Assembly: GCA_902384525.1 (NCBI GenBank)
Contig: CABMCA010000077.1
Coordinates: forward strand, 1-63,145
DNA from: an uncultured archaeon
GTDB taxonomy: Archaea; Halobacteriota; Methanosarcinia; Methanosarcinales; Methanoperedenaceae
Length of the DNA: 63,145 bases
Direction of reading: 5' to 3'
Numbering within the stretch: the stretch's first letter is position 1; each line of letters begins with the position of its first letter. The notes beneath the pieces are model-generated. The model was not told the DNA's origin. It searched no databases and saw only the letters and a program-made list of their open reading frames with translations. The translations under genes and the position numbers were made by a program. This document shows, one piece after another, positions 41,801 through 50,528 of this stretch.

Positions 41801-42685
41801 TTAGACAAAAATCCATATTGCAATTGACCCAGCTATTGCTATGCAGGCGAGAATCCCCGCATCGATCCATTTCCTGTTTATCTTATGCTCAACTTTCTTC
41901 TTCTGGAAGTAAGCATCATTGTTGTTGATGATATAATTCCTGATTTTATTATTTTTGGACAATTTGAATCCGAACACAAGTTGGGCGCCCCATGAGTAAT
42001 AAAAATAGACATAGAAGAACATTATTCCGAACAAAATACTTACCATGATATTTGGTCCCCATGTAGCATTAAGGATGACCCCTCCGACAGGAACGGTCAT
42101 TATTGGAGCAAGCGCCCATATCCACGCGGTCTTATTATTATACAGGCAGTACTCTGAGGTAAATAGCCCCCACCATAATAAGTAAAACACCAGTATATAA
42201 ATGGGGATAAAATCCAGAGCCAGAGATTTAGCAAAATAAACCAATCCACATATGATAAAGGTCATCAATACAAGAACTTTGGTTGCTAACTTAAAAGATA
42301 CACCCGGGAGAATGTATACCGAAGAGGCCTCCATTCCATGCATTTTGGCAATATAATCCGAAGTGGTATCGATTTTATGATTGTTTTCCGTTATTTCATT
42401 TCCTATCGCATCCATGCGCCCGACAGAATCGACGAGTATATTGACAAGAGGCTGTATTTTGCGATTCCAATACATATTCATCTTATCGTTGGCGATTTTT
42501 TTCTTCAGGATGTGCCAGATCCCGATCCAGGCCGTAATGTATCCGACTCCCATTAATATAATATCTATGAAAGTGGCTACCGGATTATAGATGATAAAGG
42601 CATCAATGATCAACGATATAGTTGCGAATAATCCGACTATCATCCCCAAAAGGATGGCGCTAAAGATTGCGATTTTTTCTTTCAT
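41801..42685 (-). CDS. Polytopic membrane protein with charged middle loop
   Basis: The 294-residue protein has two N-terminal helices (about 5-60), a soluble stretch with ENNHKIDTTSDYIAKMHGME (about 98-120), then four or more helices and a final helix (IACIAIAGSIAIWIFV). No motif is recognised. It stands alone between lpdA and the gap at 42686-42992. A conserved Methanosarcinales membrane protein is possible, without known function. Confidence 0.6.
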   Translation of the reverse strand: MKEKIAIFSAILLGMIVGLFATISLIIDAFIIYNPVATFIDIILMGVGYITAWIGIWHILKKKIANDKMNMYWNRKIQPLVNILVDSVGRMDAIGNEITENNHKIDTTSDYIAKMHGMEASSVYILPGVSFKLATKVLVLMTFIICGLVYFAKSLALDFIPIYILVFYLLWWGLFTSEYCLYNNKTAWIWALAPIMTVPVGGVILNATWGPNIMVSILFGIMFFYVYFYYSWGAQLVFGFKLSKNNKIRNYIINNNDAYFQKKKVEHKINRKWIDAGILACIAIAGSIAIWIFV

Positions 42686-42791
42686 ATCTTTACATGGAAC
42701 TGACGCAGGGGGAAATATGTTAATATCCGGTGATAATAAGTATTAAGATTTATTTCCGGGAAACTAAAATTATAGCTGCTATTTTGTAAAG

Positions 42792-42811
42792 GGGTTATCA
42801 AATAATAACCC
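42792..42811. other. Stem-loop in the 42686-42992 gap
   Basis: GGGTTAT-CAAATA-ATAACCC forms a perfect 7-bp stem. It lies between the divergent starts of the membrane protein (42685) and the tyrosinase-like gene (42993), so it is more likely leader or operator than terminator. The rest of the 307-base gap is AT-rich, with a TATA-like ATTATAAATATATTG at 42906-42920. Confidence 0.35.
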
Positions 42812-42992
42812 GATTCTATCATGGTGTTATGTTTACTTTTTTCCTTCATTTAGAACACCTTCTATCCTGAACAATATATTATATGATTGATAGATAGCCA
42901 CTTACAATTATAAATATATTGCTCTCAGCGACCTACGAACGAAATACTTAAGAACTGCTATAATCAATATACATGATGGGAGTTGATAATTC

Positions 42993-43487
42993 ATGGCAAT
43001 AGAACCTGTTGTAACAAATCTCAGGAAAGAACTTCAGGCAATATCTGAAGGAAGTACCAGACAATTTGAAGAGGAGTTTGCTCCTGTCCATGTAGAATGG
43101 CACAATAGCGACAATAGCCTCGGCAGAGGAACATTTGAAGGAGATTTCATAGGATTTCTTTCGTTTCATCATGAAGTTGTTCTGGCTCACCAGGACATGA
43201 GAGTGAAGAATGGTGAACCTGTGGAAGAGGAGATGAGAAGACCAAGGCCTCCTTATAGAAATAGGATAGATACTATTACCGATCCGGAAAACTTCTCAAA
43301 CGCACTTGAAGGGTGGCATAATCGCGTTCATATGAATCCTATGTACCCTCCTGACTTCATGGACCCGGCCTTGAACATATTCATGCCCCTTTTCTGGCAA
43401 TTCCATACATTTATTGATAACAAATTTATGGCCTGGCTCAATGATAATAACATTGCTTACGATGATGTTGACCACACAGTAGTTTAA
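42993..43487 (+). CDS. Minimal tyrosinase/hemocyanin-like type 3 copper protein
   Basis: The 164 residues contain a tyrosinase-type CuB site: WHNRVHM (His109, His113), then MDPALNIFMPLFWQFHTFID with His138, spaced 25 residues after His113. A CuA-like FLSFHHEVVLAHQ (His59) resembles the FLPWHR block, with His33/His37 as the possible first ligand. The second CuA ligand, expected about nine residues before His59, is Gly50, so CuA may be incomplete. Usual tyrosinases exceed 250 residues. GGGAG lies 10 bases before the ATG. Activity, copper content and role are unknown. Confidence 0.6.
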   Translation: MAIEPVVTNLRKELQAISEGSTRQFEEEFAPVHVEWHNSDNSLGRGTFEGDFIGFLSFHHEVVLAHQDMRVKNGEPVEEEMRRPRPPYRNRIDTITDPENFSNALEGWHNRVHMNPMYPPDFMDPALNIFMPLFWQFHTFIDNKFMAWLNDNNIAYDDVDHTVV

Positions 43488-43819
43488 TTTTCTTTTTTGC
43501 CTATGTAATAAAGTCGATTGAAATCCACCATTATTCTTCCGTCTTTTGCCTGCTTCTTGATTTCTTCCATCACGCTGTTATTAAAAGCTGCTGCGCCTGA
43601 AAGATAGATGTTGAAATCTTCTTCCGTCGAATAATCCGTTTGTTCGCGGTCTATATTGATAAAAATGGTGACAAACCCATGCGTTTCAAAGAATAGCCTG
43701 TAATCATTCTCTGTCGGAAGATGGAACCAGGGATTTTTCCAGTGGGAAAAAAAGGGTTTGATCTGTTCATTTATTTCACAATAAGGTGGTTTTTGACAGT
43801 CCGTTCTCCGTCCAATCAA
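43484..43819 (-). pseudogene. Truncated methyltransferase-like C-terminal fragment
   Basis: The 111-codon frame starts abruptly (MIGRRTDCQKPPYCEINEQI) and then reads HWKNPWFHLPTENDYRLFFE, FVTIFINIDREQTDYSTEED and a hydrophobic YLSGAAAF segment. I recognise this as the second half of class I SAM methyltransferases of the trans-aconitate type. The Rossmann half with GxGxG is absent, and the 5' end runs into the next gene (43776-44204). It is probably a leftover. Confidence 0.45.
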
Positions 43820-44204
43820 ACTGGATCGTTATATTTACATCCGTTTTTGGCATGGTCTTCTCTCTTGTGTATTCTGAGTCAAATTGCATTACTGATCCTT
43901 TGCCCGGAGGCAAATCCCCACTTATTGGAATATTTTTTCTGACAACTCTATTATGCGCCGCATCTGTATATATTACTACACCACTCAAATTTTTGGCAAT
44001 TTCATTTCCATCATTCCAGAACGTTCCATGCACTTTTATGGTTTCCATATTTGAATTATTTTCTGCTGCGCCCTGTGAAATACCGACATCGCTAACAATA
44101 TGTACATATTTACTTTTTTGCAGAGGGGCAAACCAGGCAATTATAATTATTGCACAAACTGCCAGTACAATGAAAACCAATTTCTTTCCTGATATGTTTT
44201 TCAT
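43776..44204 (-). CDS. Membrane-anchored extracellular beta-domain protein
   Basis: From ATG 44204 the protein has a signal-anchor helix (KKLVFIVLAVCAIIIIAWFA), followed by a beta-rich domain with GTFWNDGNEIAKNLSGVVIY and DLPPGKGSVMQFDSEY, resembling FxLYD/CARDB-type domains in surface proteins. It overlaps the start of the methyltransferase remnant downstream. TTG 44219 is a second possible start. Function unknown. Confidence 0.6.
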   Translation of the reverse strand: MKNISGKKLVFIVLAVCAIIIIAWFAPLQKSKYVHIVSDVGISQGAAENNSNMETIKVHGTFWNDGNEIAKNLSGVVIYTDAAHNRVVRKNIPISGDLPPGKGSVMQFDSEYTREKTMPKTDVNITIQFDWTENGLSKTTLL

Positions 44205-44293
44205 AATAATATCAATCAAGCAACCGCTTTAAATAAATATATATGGTGCGCCGGAGGCAGGCACACCATTTATTAATCTGTGGGAGGTGTCTT

Positions 44294-46171
44294 TTACGCA
44301 GGCAGTCCCAGCGCCGATCGTTTCTTCATGATATGTGCTTCTATGCCTTTTGCCGCTTCAACCATGTCTGTCTCTACAGCAATCTTTCCGCCAGTGATTC
44401 CTTCAAGGTCTACAGTAAGGAGTTTCACGAGGCGTGGAGCACCTGTAACCGGAGGCATGGGCGCTACGTGTGTATAAAGTCCGAAAGCCAGGGCAAATAA
44501 TGCATCGATCGTGGCTTTCTGTTCCATATATTCCGGCGCTGTCACTGCAACTGGAAGCTGGGATGGGTCAACGCCAAGAGCATCAGCAACTGCTGTCACA
44601 AGAAGCGTGATTCTTCCTGTATCCGTGCATGTACCAAAACTCAGGACAGGCGGGATCTTGAGTAATTCACATACTGCTCTGAGGCCCGGCCCTGCTTCCT
44701 GTTTCGCTTCAAGGGTGGTAAGTCCACCGACCTGAAGTGCAGCATTTCCGCATCCTGCGCTGATGACAAGTATATCCCGTTTGATGAGTTCGCGGGCCAT
44801 TTTCAAAGTATTGACATCCTGGCCGCTGTCACGCAGCGTTGTGCAGCTGACAAGCGCCACGACTCCTTTCAACGTTCCTTTCTTGATAACATCAAGAAGC
44901 GGGGTAAGTGTGCCGCCAAGCGCCCCAAGGCATGCCTCAGTCGAGAAACCGATCACAGCATTCTGTTTTTTGCTTGATGGGTTTGTAGCCTTTCCTTTTC
45001 TCTTCCTGAAGCTCTCAATAGCGATATCTATGAGTTTCTGCGCCTGAGCTGCTGCATCTTCAGGCTTATAGATTATCTGGTCTTTCATACCCGGAACGTT
45101 GACGAGTTTTGAAACCGAAATAAGGTTAGTGTTGTATTTGTCCTGGTATTCGCCCATTCCCGGAGGAGAGCAGTTCATATCCATGGCAAAAACATCGATG
45201 CCGCCTGTTGCAAGCGCGGGTTCAATAGACAGCCAGTTCCCGGTCATTCCCACGAATACATCATCTATCGGGAATCTCTGGATGAGTTCCTGGCCTGTTT
45301 CGATTGAGCCGATAATGTGGAGTCCTTTTGCTCCTGCTTTCTTTGCAGCATCCTGGTTTTTTGTCTCATGGGCAGTTTTGATAAGAGCTGCGCCTATGAA
45401 AGGTTCATGACCATTTGCCGCAATATTTACGTAAGTTGGGTCGATAACTCCAAGATCCACATTGACTGCATGAGGCTGGGGCGTTCCGAACAGGATGTCC
45501 TGTCCCATCTCAAGTGGTATCTGTGAGCCGTAAATACATGAAATACCAAGACGCAATGCCTTTTTTGCAAGCGATACATAATCACCGTCGACATTTGTCA
45601 TCGTGCTTGAAACAGAATCCATAACCTCATGAAGTGGTCCTCCGGGAAGGATGTCAAGTTTTCTCCAGAGTTCAATTCTTGATTTTGGAGCAAATCGAAG
45701 AACATTTGAAAGCTCAACGTCAGAATCAGAGTTTATTTCAGCAGTCATTGCATCTGCCAATGCAATTGCAGTGTCTTTTGTGCTGCCATCAGTCTTTACC
45801 CCCATCTTCCCTGCAAAACTTCTTAGCTTTTCTTCATCTTTTATCTGGAAAGGCGTTTTACCCGATGCTGTCGCTTTGAGTGTTTTGGCAACACTCTTTG
45901 CATGGTAAGTATATATCGCCGTACCCATGGTATTCAGGAACATCAAGTTCCTCATTGCCATGGCGTCAGCATCTATGCCGCAGACCCCGCGTTGTACTCC
46001 TGGCTTTATCCTGCACGGGCCATTGCTGCAAAGCTGGCAGCTTATACCCTGTTCGCAGAATGAACAGCGTTTTCCCTGAGCCTGAGCCCTATCAAAAGTA
46101 TTCGTTACATTATCTTTATGCAATATATTATGCATTTTTATTACTGATTCATGTGCACTAACCGATTCCAT
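44294..46171 (-). CDS. cooS: Anaerobic carbon monoxide dehydrogenase catalytic subunit
   Basis: A 625-residue Ni-Fe-S enzyme interconverting CO and CO2. The N-terminal cluster region has RCSFCEQGISCQLCSNGPC (B and D cluster ligands) and GVCGID. The C-cluster surroundings AANGHEPFIGAALI, MNCSPPGMGEYQ, SCTTLRDSGQDV and SAGCGNAALQVGG are intact. It is the monofunctional CooS type, not the CdhA of acetyl-CoA synthase, and no cooF or CdhC is adjacent. GGAGG lies just before the ATG. It appears monocistronic. Confidence 0.94.
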   Translation of the reverse strand: MESVSAHESVIKMHNILHKDNVTNTFDRAQAQGKRCSFCEQGISCQLCSNGPCRIKPGVQRGVCGIDADAMAMRNLMFLNTMGTAIYTYHAKSVAKTLKATASGKTPFQIKDEEKLRSFAGKMGVKTDGSTKDTAIALADAMTAEINSDSDVELSNVLRFAPKSRIELWRKLDILPGGPLHEVMDSVSSTMTNVDGDYVSLAKKALRLGISCIYGSQIPLEMGQDILFGTPQPHAVNVDLGVIDPTYVNIAANGHEPFIGAALIKTAHETKNQDAAKKAGAKGLHIIGSIETGQELIQRFPIDDVFVGMTGNWLSIEPALATGGIDVFAMDMNCSPPGMGEYQDKYNTNLISVSKLVNVPGMKDQIIYKPEDAAAQAQKLIDIAIESFRKRKGKATNPSSKKQNAVIGFSTEACLGALGGTLTPLLDVIKKGTLKGVVALVSCTTLRDSGQDVNTLKMARELIKRDILVISAGCGNAALQVGGLTTLEAKQEAGPGLRAVCELLKIPPVLSFGTCTDTGRITLLVTAVADALGVDPSQLPVAVTAPEYMEQKATIDALFALAFGLYTHVAPMPPVTGAPRLVKLLTVDLEGITGGKIAVETDMVEAAKGIEAHIMKKRSALGLPA

Positions 46172-46202
46172 AATATTCCTCCGAAATTGTTATTGTTACC
46201 TC

Positions 46203-46212
46203 TTGTATAAAT
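46203..46212 (-). promoter_or_regulatory. Candidate TATA box for cooS
   Basis: On the minus strand ATTTATACAA lies about 35 bases before the cooS ATG. A perfect 14-base palindrome lies about 45 bases further upstream (46254-46267). Confidence 0.35.
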
Positions 46213-46253
46213 CTGTTGTTTTGTATTTTGTGTTCATTTCGACCATTCATATT

Positions 46254-46267
46254 ACCTTTTTAAAGGT
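46254..46267. promoter_or_regulatory. Palindrome upstream of cooS, possible operator
   Basis: ACCTTTTTAAAGGT is a perfect 14-base dyad in the 452-base gap 46172-46623, beyond the cooS TATA-like box. It could bind a regulator. The remainder of the gap, to the receiver-domain gene, holds no recognised gene; a TATA-like string may drive each side. Confidence 0.3.
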
Positions 46268-46623
46268 TATTATCAAAGAGCACCCCATAACATATAAACA
46301 TAATCACTATAGATCATAAGATAAATTTGAAAATAGGCTATAGAATAAAAGTTAACTGGTTTGATTCAAGCACGAAGCATGGTAAGCAGCATTTTGAACC
46401 TCTGCTAGGCTCTGACTGCATGAGACACATTTGCTGGCATTATTATTAATAATCTTTTAAAATAATGGGTTCAACCATAGGATTCACATATTAAATGGAT
46501 ACCCGATTGTAGAAATAGTTTCACAAATCTGAAAATTTATCCCAATATATCTCACTTAATTGGTAATGTTGTGAATTTCAATCATACTTAACCTTATATT
46601 TGTGTGTCTTCACATAAAATTAT

Positions 46624-47013
46624 ATGTGTAAAGAAAAATCAAAATCAATACTGGTCGTCAATAGTGATCCGGATATTGCTGACCTGTTTGCCGAAATGCT
46701 TCGATCGGATGAAAATAACTACATTGTCACCACAACATTTACAGGCAAAGAATGCCTGTGGGAAATTGGTAAAAATAAACCTGATATGGTTTTGATGGAT
46801 ATCGAACTACCTGATATGAACGGATGGGATTTAACCGGAAAAATAAAAGCGAATAATCCGGATATGCCAATTGTCGTGATAACATCAAAAATAGATCGTA
46901 AACGATTTATCCTGATGCGGCAGCTTTACTCCACTAAAAAACTTGTAAATGACCCCGAAAGCAGGAAGATTATGGATATTACTTTCTTTTCTTCCCCTCA
47001 TGCATCTTCTTGA
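46624..47013 (+). CDS. Degenerate response-regulator receiver domain protein
   Basis: The frame ILVVNSDPDIADLFAEMLRS, then the phosphoacceptor region MVLMDIELPDMNGWDL (Asp59) and PIVVITSK are those of a receiver domain. The usual DD pair of the first strand is NSD, and the expected C-terminal Lys in a KP motif is missing. The last 20 codons run antisense over the next gene, so the true functional end may be earlier. Phosphorylation is uncertain. No histidine kinase is nearby. Confidence 0.6.
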   Translation: MCKEKSKSILVVNSDPDIADLFAEMLRSDENNYIVTTTFTGKECLWEIGKNKPDMVLMDIELPDMNGWDLTGKIKANNPDMPIVVITSKIDRKRFILMRQLYSTKKLVNDPESRKIMDITFFSSPHASS

Positions 47014-47218
47014 TCTCGTCTTCAGCGGCCTGCAATTTTACCTTATTATCTTCATATATCCTGGAAACATTTTCTGAAGCCCGCTCAAGCCTTTTCTTCA
47101 GGACAAGCAGTTCTTGTGTGGAAAGATTATAATTAGGGGTATTTTCGATCCACAACTGCTCTATATCAATGAGAGCATTAATTGCAGCTTTTGTCCTGTT
47201 TATCGTATTCTCGTCCAT
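46979..47218 (-). CDS. Small coiled-coil protein, 79 residues
   Basis: A charged helical protein beginning MDENTINRTKAAINALIDIE and rich in Lys, Glu and Leu through LVLKKRLERASENVSRIYED to a basic tail. The heptad-like spacing suggests a coiled coil. Its end overlaps the receiver-domain gene on the opposite strand by 35 bases. No family is recognised. It lies 38 bases after pyrI on the same strand, so operon membership is possible. Confidence 0.5.
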   Translation of the reverse strand: MDENTINRTKAAINALIDIEQLWIENTPNYNLSTQELLVLKKRLERASENVSRIYEDNKVKLQAAEDEIKKMHEGKKRK

Positions 47219-47256
47219 GGACTCAAATTGAACTTTTCCTTAGATTAAAGTTTGCA

Positions 47257-47757
47257 TCAAATCAAGTGCTCTGCAATCCCCTCGGAAATCACATGGTCGC
47301 AGTAAATACACCGAAGTTCCACCGGCTTTTTATTTACGGTGAATTTTGAAATGACAGGCTCAACGGTATTGGAAATGCAGTTGGGATTATCGCATTTCAT
47401 CACGCCTTCAAGTTGCAGGGGAAGCTCAACCCTGTGTTTATCAATTACCTCAAAATCCCGGATGATATTGATAGTGGCATCCGGCGCAATGAGTGAAATC
47501 CTGTCAACTTCTGTCTCTTTAAGTTCCCTGTCCTCGATCTTTACAATATCCTTTTTTTCCAGAACCCCGCTTGGAACATTCATTGCAACGCTGACCACAG
47601 CGGTCGTTGTTCCTGATATCCCGAGTATTTTCAAAACATTGAGCGCCTGGCCTGCTGTAATGTGGTCGATAACAGTCCCATGCTTGATAGGGCGCACACG
47701 CATTTCTTTCTTTAATGAACCGTCTGAAATTTTGTTTTCAGCTTCATTTCGTTTCAT
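47257..47757 (-). CDS. pyrI: Aspartate carbamoyltransferase regulatory chain
   Basis: The 166-residue regulatory subunit binds ATP and CTP and holds the zinc that joins it to PyrB. It includes RPIKHGTVIDHITAGQALNV, the effector-binding part, and C-terminal zinc ligands CDNPNCISN and CIYCDHV (four Cys). It is 12-15 residues longer than E. coli PyrI at the N-terminus. The first four codons overlap the pyrB end. Confidence 0.92.
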   Translation of the reverse strand: MKRNEAENKISDGSLKKEMRVRPIKHGTVIDHITAGQALNVLKILGISGTTTAVVSVAMNVPSGVLEKKDIVKIEDRELKETEVDRISLIAPDATINIIRDFEVIDKHRVELPLQLEGVMKCDNPNCISNTVEPVISKFTVNKKPVELRCIYCDHVISEGIAEHLI

Positions 47758-48668
47758 ACGACCTCCATCGCCATTGCAAGAAGCGCCATCCTGACCGGGA
47801 CGCCATAAAATGATTGTTCAAAATAACGCGCGTATTTTGTCCTGTCAACAGCAGGATCGATCTCATCAAGACGCGGCAGAGGATGCATTATTATGAGATT
47901 GTCAGGAGCCTTTTCAAGCAATTCCACAGTCACCCTGTATATACCTGCTACTTTCTGGTATTCTGCCGGGTCAGGAAAGCGTTCTTTCTGGATCCTTGTA
48001 ACATATAATACGTCAATATCCCCCAATACATCCTCCATATTTGTTGTCTCGGTGATGCTTGCACCCTGCTTTTTCAGGTCTTTCTTGATCACATCGGGCA
48101 TTTGTAGCTGCTTTGGTGAGATAAGGGTCATATCGGCATGATACATCGATAAAGCATAAGCAAGTGAATGAACTGTTCTTCCGTACTTGAGGTCCCCGAC
48201 AAGTGCGATGCGCAGGTTTGAGAGGCTGCTCTCACGCATTATCGTATAAAGGTCAAGAAGTGTCTGGGTTGGATGGTGCCCTGCCCCGTCTCCGGCATTT
48301 AATATCGGGACGTTTGAAAATTGCGCAGCCATTCGGGCTGAGCCTTCCCTGGGATGCCTCAATACGATAGCATCAGCATAATTTCCTATTACCCTGATAG
48401 TATCTGCAAGAGTTTCTCCTTTTGCGACAGAGCTTTTTTCAACCGGGCCGAGGTCAATTACCTCGCCACCAAGCCGTTTCATTGCAGTTTCAAAAGACAA
48501 ACGCGTGCGAGTGCTGGGTTCATAAAAAAGCGTCGCCAGGATCTTACCGGAAAGAAGAGATGATTTTTTGCCCCTTGCTATTGGTTCAAAATCCTTTGCC
48601 CTTTTCAGGATAATATCAATCTCATCATTCGAAAAATCCTTCATTGAGATGATATGTCGTAACATCAC
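47754..48668 (-). CDS. pyrB: Aspartate carbamoyltransferase catalytic chain
   Basis: The 304-residue catalytic chain makes carbamoyl aspartate in pyrimidine synthesis. Conserved motifs are FYEPSTRTRLSFETAMKRLG (carbamoyl phosphate binding), GDGAGHHPTQTLLDLYTI, VGDLKYGRTVHSL and HPLPRLDEIDPAVD. All catalytic residues seem present. GTG 48668 or ATG 48665 starts it, behind AGGTG. It is co-transcribed with pyrI. Confidence 0.94.
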   Translation of the reverse strand: MMLRHIISMKDFSNDEIDIILKRAKDFEPIARGKKSSLLSGKILATLFYEPSTRTRLSFETAMKRLGGEVIDLGPVEKSSVAKGETLADTIRVIGNYADAIVLRHPREGSARMAAQFSNVPILNAGDGAGHHPTQTLLDLYTIMRESSLSNLRIALVGDLKYGRTVHSLAYALSMYHADMTLISPKQLQMPDVIKKDLKKQGASITETTNMEDVLGDIDVLYVTRIQKERFPDPAEYQKVAGIYRVTVELLEKAPDNLIIMHPLPRLDEIDPAVDRTKYARYFEQSFYGVPVRMALLAMAMEVV

Positions 48669-48738
48669 ACCTAATAAGCATCATTGAAATTTAAATATAT
48701 TGATAATAGTTAAATGCAGGGAAATCCAATTTACATGT

Positions 48739-49455
48739 ATGGATAAGGTCCAAAAGGGGCAACAGGATTTTTCGATATATCATAAGGGTGCGGTCCACAT
48801 AAGGAGTATGCGCAGCATCCACACAAGCAATACTGAAATAATTCACATAATTATTTCATGGCTTGCCATTTCCTATGCATTCGCGATCCTGCTGTTATGG
48901 TCAAAATCAGGTACCAGACCTTCCAGTGAAGAGCTTTTTAACGGTATTTTCAATCCTCTTGTTATTTCTTTATTTACAGTCGGGATTTCATTCATTATCC
49001 ATGAAATGAGCCATAAGATCGTGGCGCAAAGGTTCGGTTCATGGGCCGAGTTCAGGATGAGTCCGATCATGCTCTTGCTGATGCTTGTCCTTGTATACCA
49101 GTTCGGGATATTATTTGCGGCTCCGGGTGCTGTTATGATATACGGCGGGAACGTTGGCCGCAGGGAAAACGGGCGCATATCGCTCGCAGGGCCGCTTTCA
49201 AACCTTATTCTTGGAATGGCTTTTTTCCTCCTGTTATCTGAACAGGGGCTCCTCTATGAGATCGGAAGATACGGGGTGATCGTTAATATCACACTCGCGC
49301 TTTTTAATATGATCCCGTTTGGAATATTTGATGGCAGGAAAGTATGGGATTGGAATAAACCCGTGTATATTCTGGTTGTAATAGCTACTCTTTTGTTACT
49401 CTATTTCTTTGTTGCACCGCAGTTGATTCCTCCAGTTGATAAAATGCCGTTTTGA
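48739..49455 (+). CDS. Site-2-type membrane metalloprotease (M50 family)
   Basis: A 238-residue polytopic protein with the zinc motif HEMSHK (HExxH) in ISFIIHEMSHKIVAQRFGSW and the second M50 motif NMIPFGIFDGRK (like NxxPxxxLDG). The membrane-embedded catalytic helices flank these. Starting at ATG 48739 (MDKVQKG) trims a doubtful 13-residue lead. No target is visible. Similar archaeal S2P proteins have unknown substrates. Confidence 0.82.
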   Translation: MDKVQKGQQDFSIYHKGAVHIRSMRSIHTSNTEIIHIIISWLAISYAFAILLLWSKSGTRPSSEELFNGIFNPLVISLFTVGISFIIHEMSHKIVAQRFGSWAEFRMSPIMLLLMLVLVYQFGILFAAPGAVMIYGGNVGRRENGRISLAGPLSNLILGMAFFLLLSEQGLLYEIGRYGVIVNITLALFNMIPFGIFDGRKVWDWNKPVYILVVIATLLLLYFFVAPQLIPPVDKMPF

Positions 49456-49591
49456 TAGTTCGAATATTTAGTCAAGCCCCTAATATTTGAAATATATCTA
49501 AGAAATGTATATTATTATTGTACTCATGTAAATATTTTAGTTAAGATAATATTAAATATTGTCCTGCTGTGTTTGTGCAAAAAGTGGTGTT

Positions 49592-50068
49592 ATGATATCA
49601 AAAAATTTTAGAAAAGATGAACGTGCAATCGAGTTGCCTATAAATATAGTCGTTATGCTCGTTGTTGGTATGGTCGCGCTGGCTGCGTTGTTATCCATAA
49701 TTCCCAAGTCTAAGGAGAATTTAAGCGTGGATATTATTAATATTAAAATTGACAATGGATCAGTACAGGAAGGTAGTATTGCTACCCTGAGTGGTGACGG
49801 GACATACCAGGTAAAGGTCAATGTCAAAGTTTATGACAAGAATAATAATCCTATCGAAAAGGCCAGTGTTACCCTGACCGGAGGCGGGGGATTTGCTGTA
49901 GATCAGACAAACAGCCGCGGTGAGGGTATTCTAACAATGGGAACGACAAATAACTCAAAAGTTATCATGAGGCCGAACCAAAAGAGTGTTGAGTTGAAAC
50001 TTGTTGCCAAGGCCAATGGTTTTTACGATTATGAAGATGAAAAAGCAATTCAGCTATATCAAAAATAG
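49592..50068 (+). CDS. Pilin-like secreted protein 1
   Basis: From ATG 49592 the protein reads MISKNFRKDERAIELPINIV, then a single hydrophobic helix (VVMLVVGMVALAALLSI) and a beta domain with ASVTLTGGGGF, FAVDQTNSRGEG and LKLVAKANGFYDYE. The charged start, then AI-LP-N-VV, then a helix of ~20, is the layout of type IV pilin-like N-termini. The beta domain resembles a carboxypeptidase-regulatory/Ig fold. Close paralogue of the next gene; both precede an antisense coiled-coil gene. Confidence 0.65.
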   Translation: MISKNFRKDERAIELPINIVVMLVVGMVALAALLSIIPKSKENLSVDIINIKIDNGSVQEGSIATLSGDGTYQVKVNVKVYDKNNNPIEKASVTLTGGGGFAVDQTNSRGEGILTMGTTNNSKVIMRPNQKSVELKLVAKANGFYDYEDEKAIQLYQK

Positions 50069-50110
50069 GTTTGCTTTTAAATTTTATATTTCTCTGTACT
50101 GAAGGAAAAA

Positions 50111-50527
50111 ATGGCCATAGGAATTCCTGTAAAAATAGTGGTCCTTACAATAGTTGGAATGGCTGGATTGGCAGCCATGCTTGCAATAATAGATAACGGT
50201 GAGGATGCAATACCAAAACCCATACATGCGGATTTGAAAAGCACTAACCTGATCATATTATCTGCTTTTAATGATACGGATGACATTTACATGGCAGTGG
50301 AAGTTATTGATCCAACAGATGGCACATCTGTTAAGAGAGCAAGCGTGGTCCTTTCAGGTCATGGTGCTGCTGTGGTAAATATGACAAACAATGATGGATA
50401 TGCGATCTTAAGATCCAAAAAGACCGATTTTGATTTGAAAACAGGAGAAGGTTATCTTAGACTTGATATCAAAGCAAATGGTTTTCAGGATTATGCCAAC
50501 GAATTTGCGGTCAAAATAGTGAAATGA
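50111..50527 (+). CDS. Pilin-like secreted protein 2
   Basis: A 138-residue protein beginning MAIGIPVKIVVLTIVGMAGL with a leader helix, then the beta domain with KRASVVLSGHGAAVVNMTNN, and LDIKANGFQDYANEFAV. It shares A-SV-L-G-G with downstream KANGF-DY--E-A with protein 1 and so is a paralogue. The leader begins without the basic run of protein 1, so its processing may differ. AAGGAA precedes the ATG. Confidence 0.6.
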   Translation: MAIGIPVKIVVLTIVGMAGLAAMLAIIDNGEDAIPKPIHADLKSTNLIILSAFNDTDDIYMAVEVIDPTDGTSVKRASVVLSGHGAAVVNMTNNDGYAILRSKKTDFDLKTGEGYLRLDIKANGFQDYANEFAVKIVK

Positions 50528-50528
50528 T

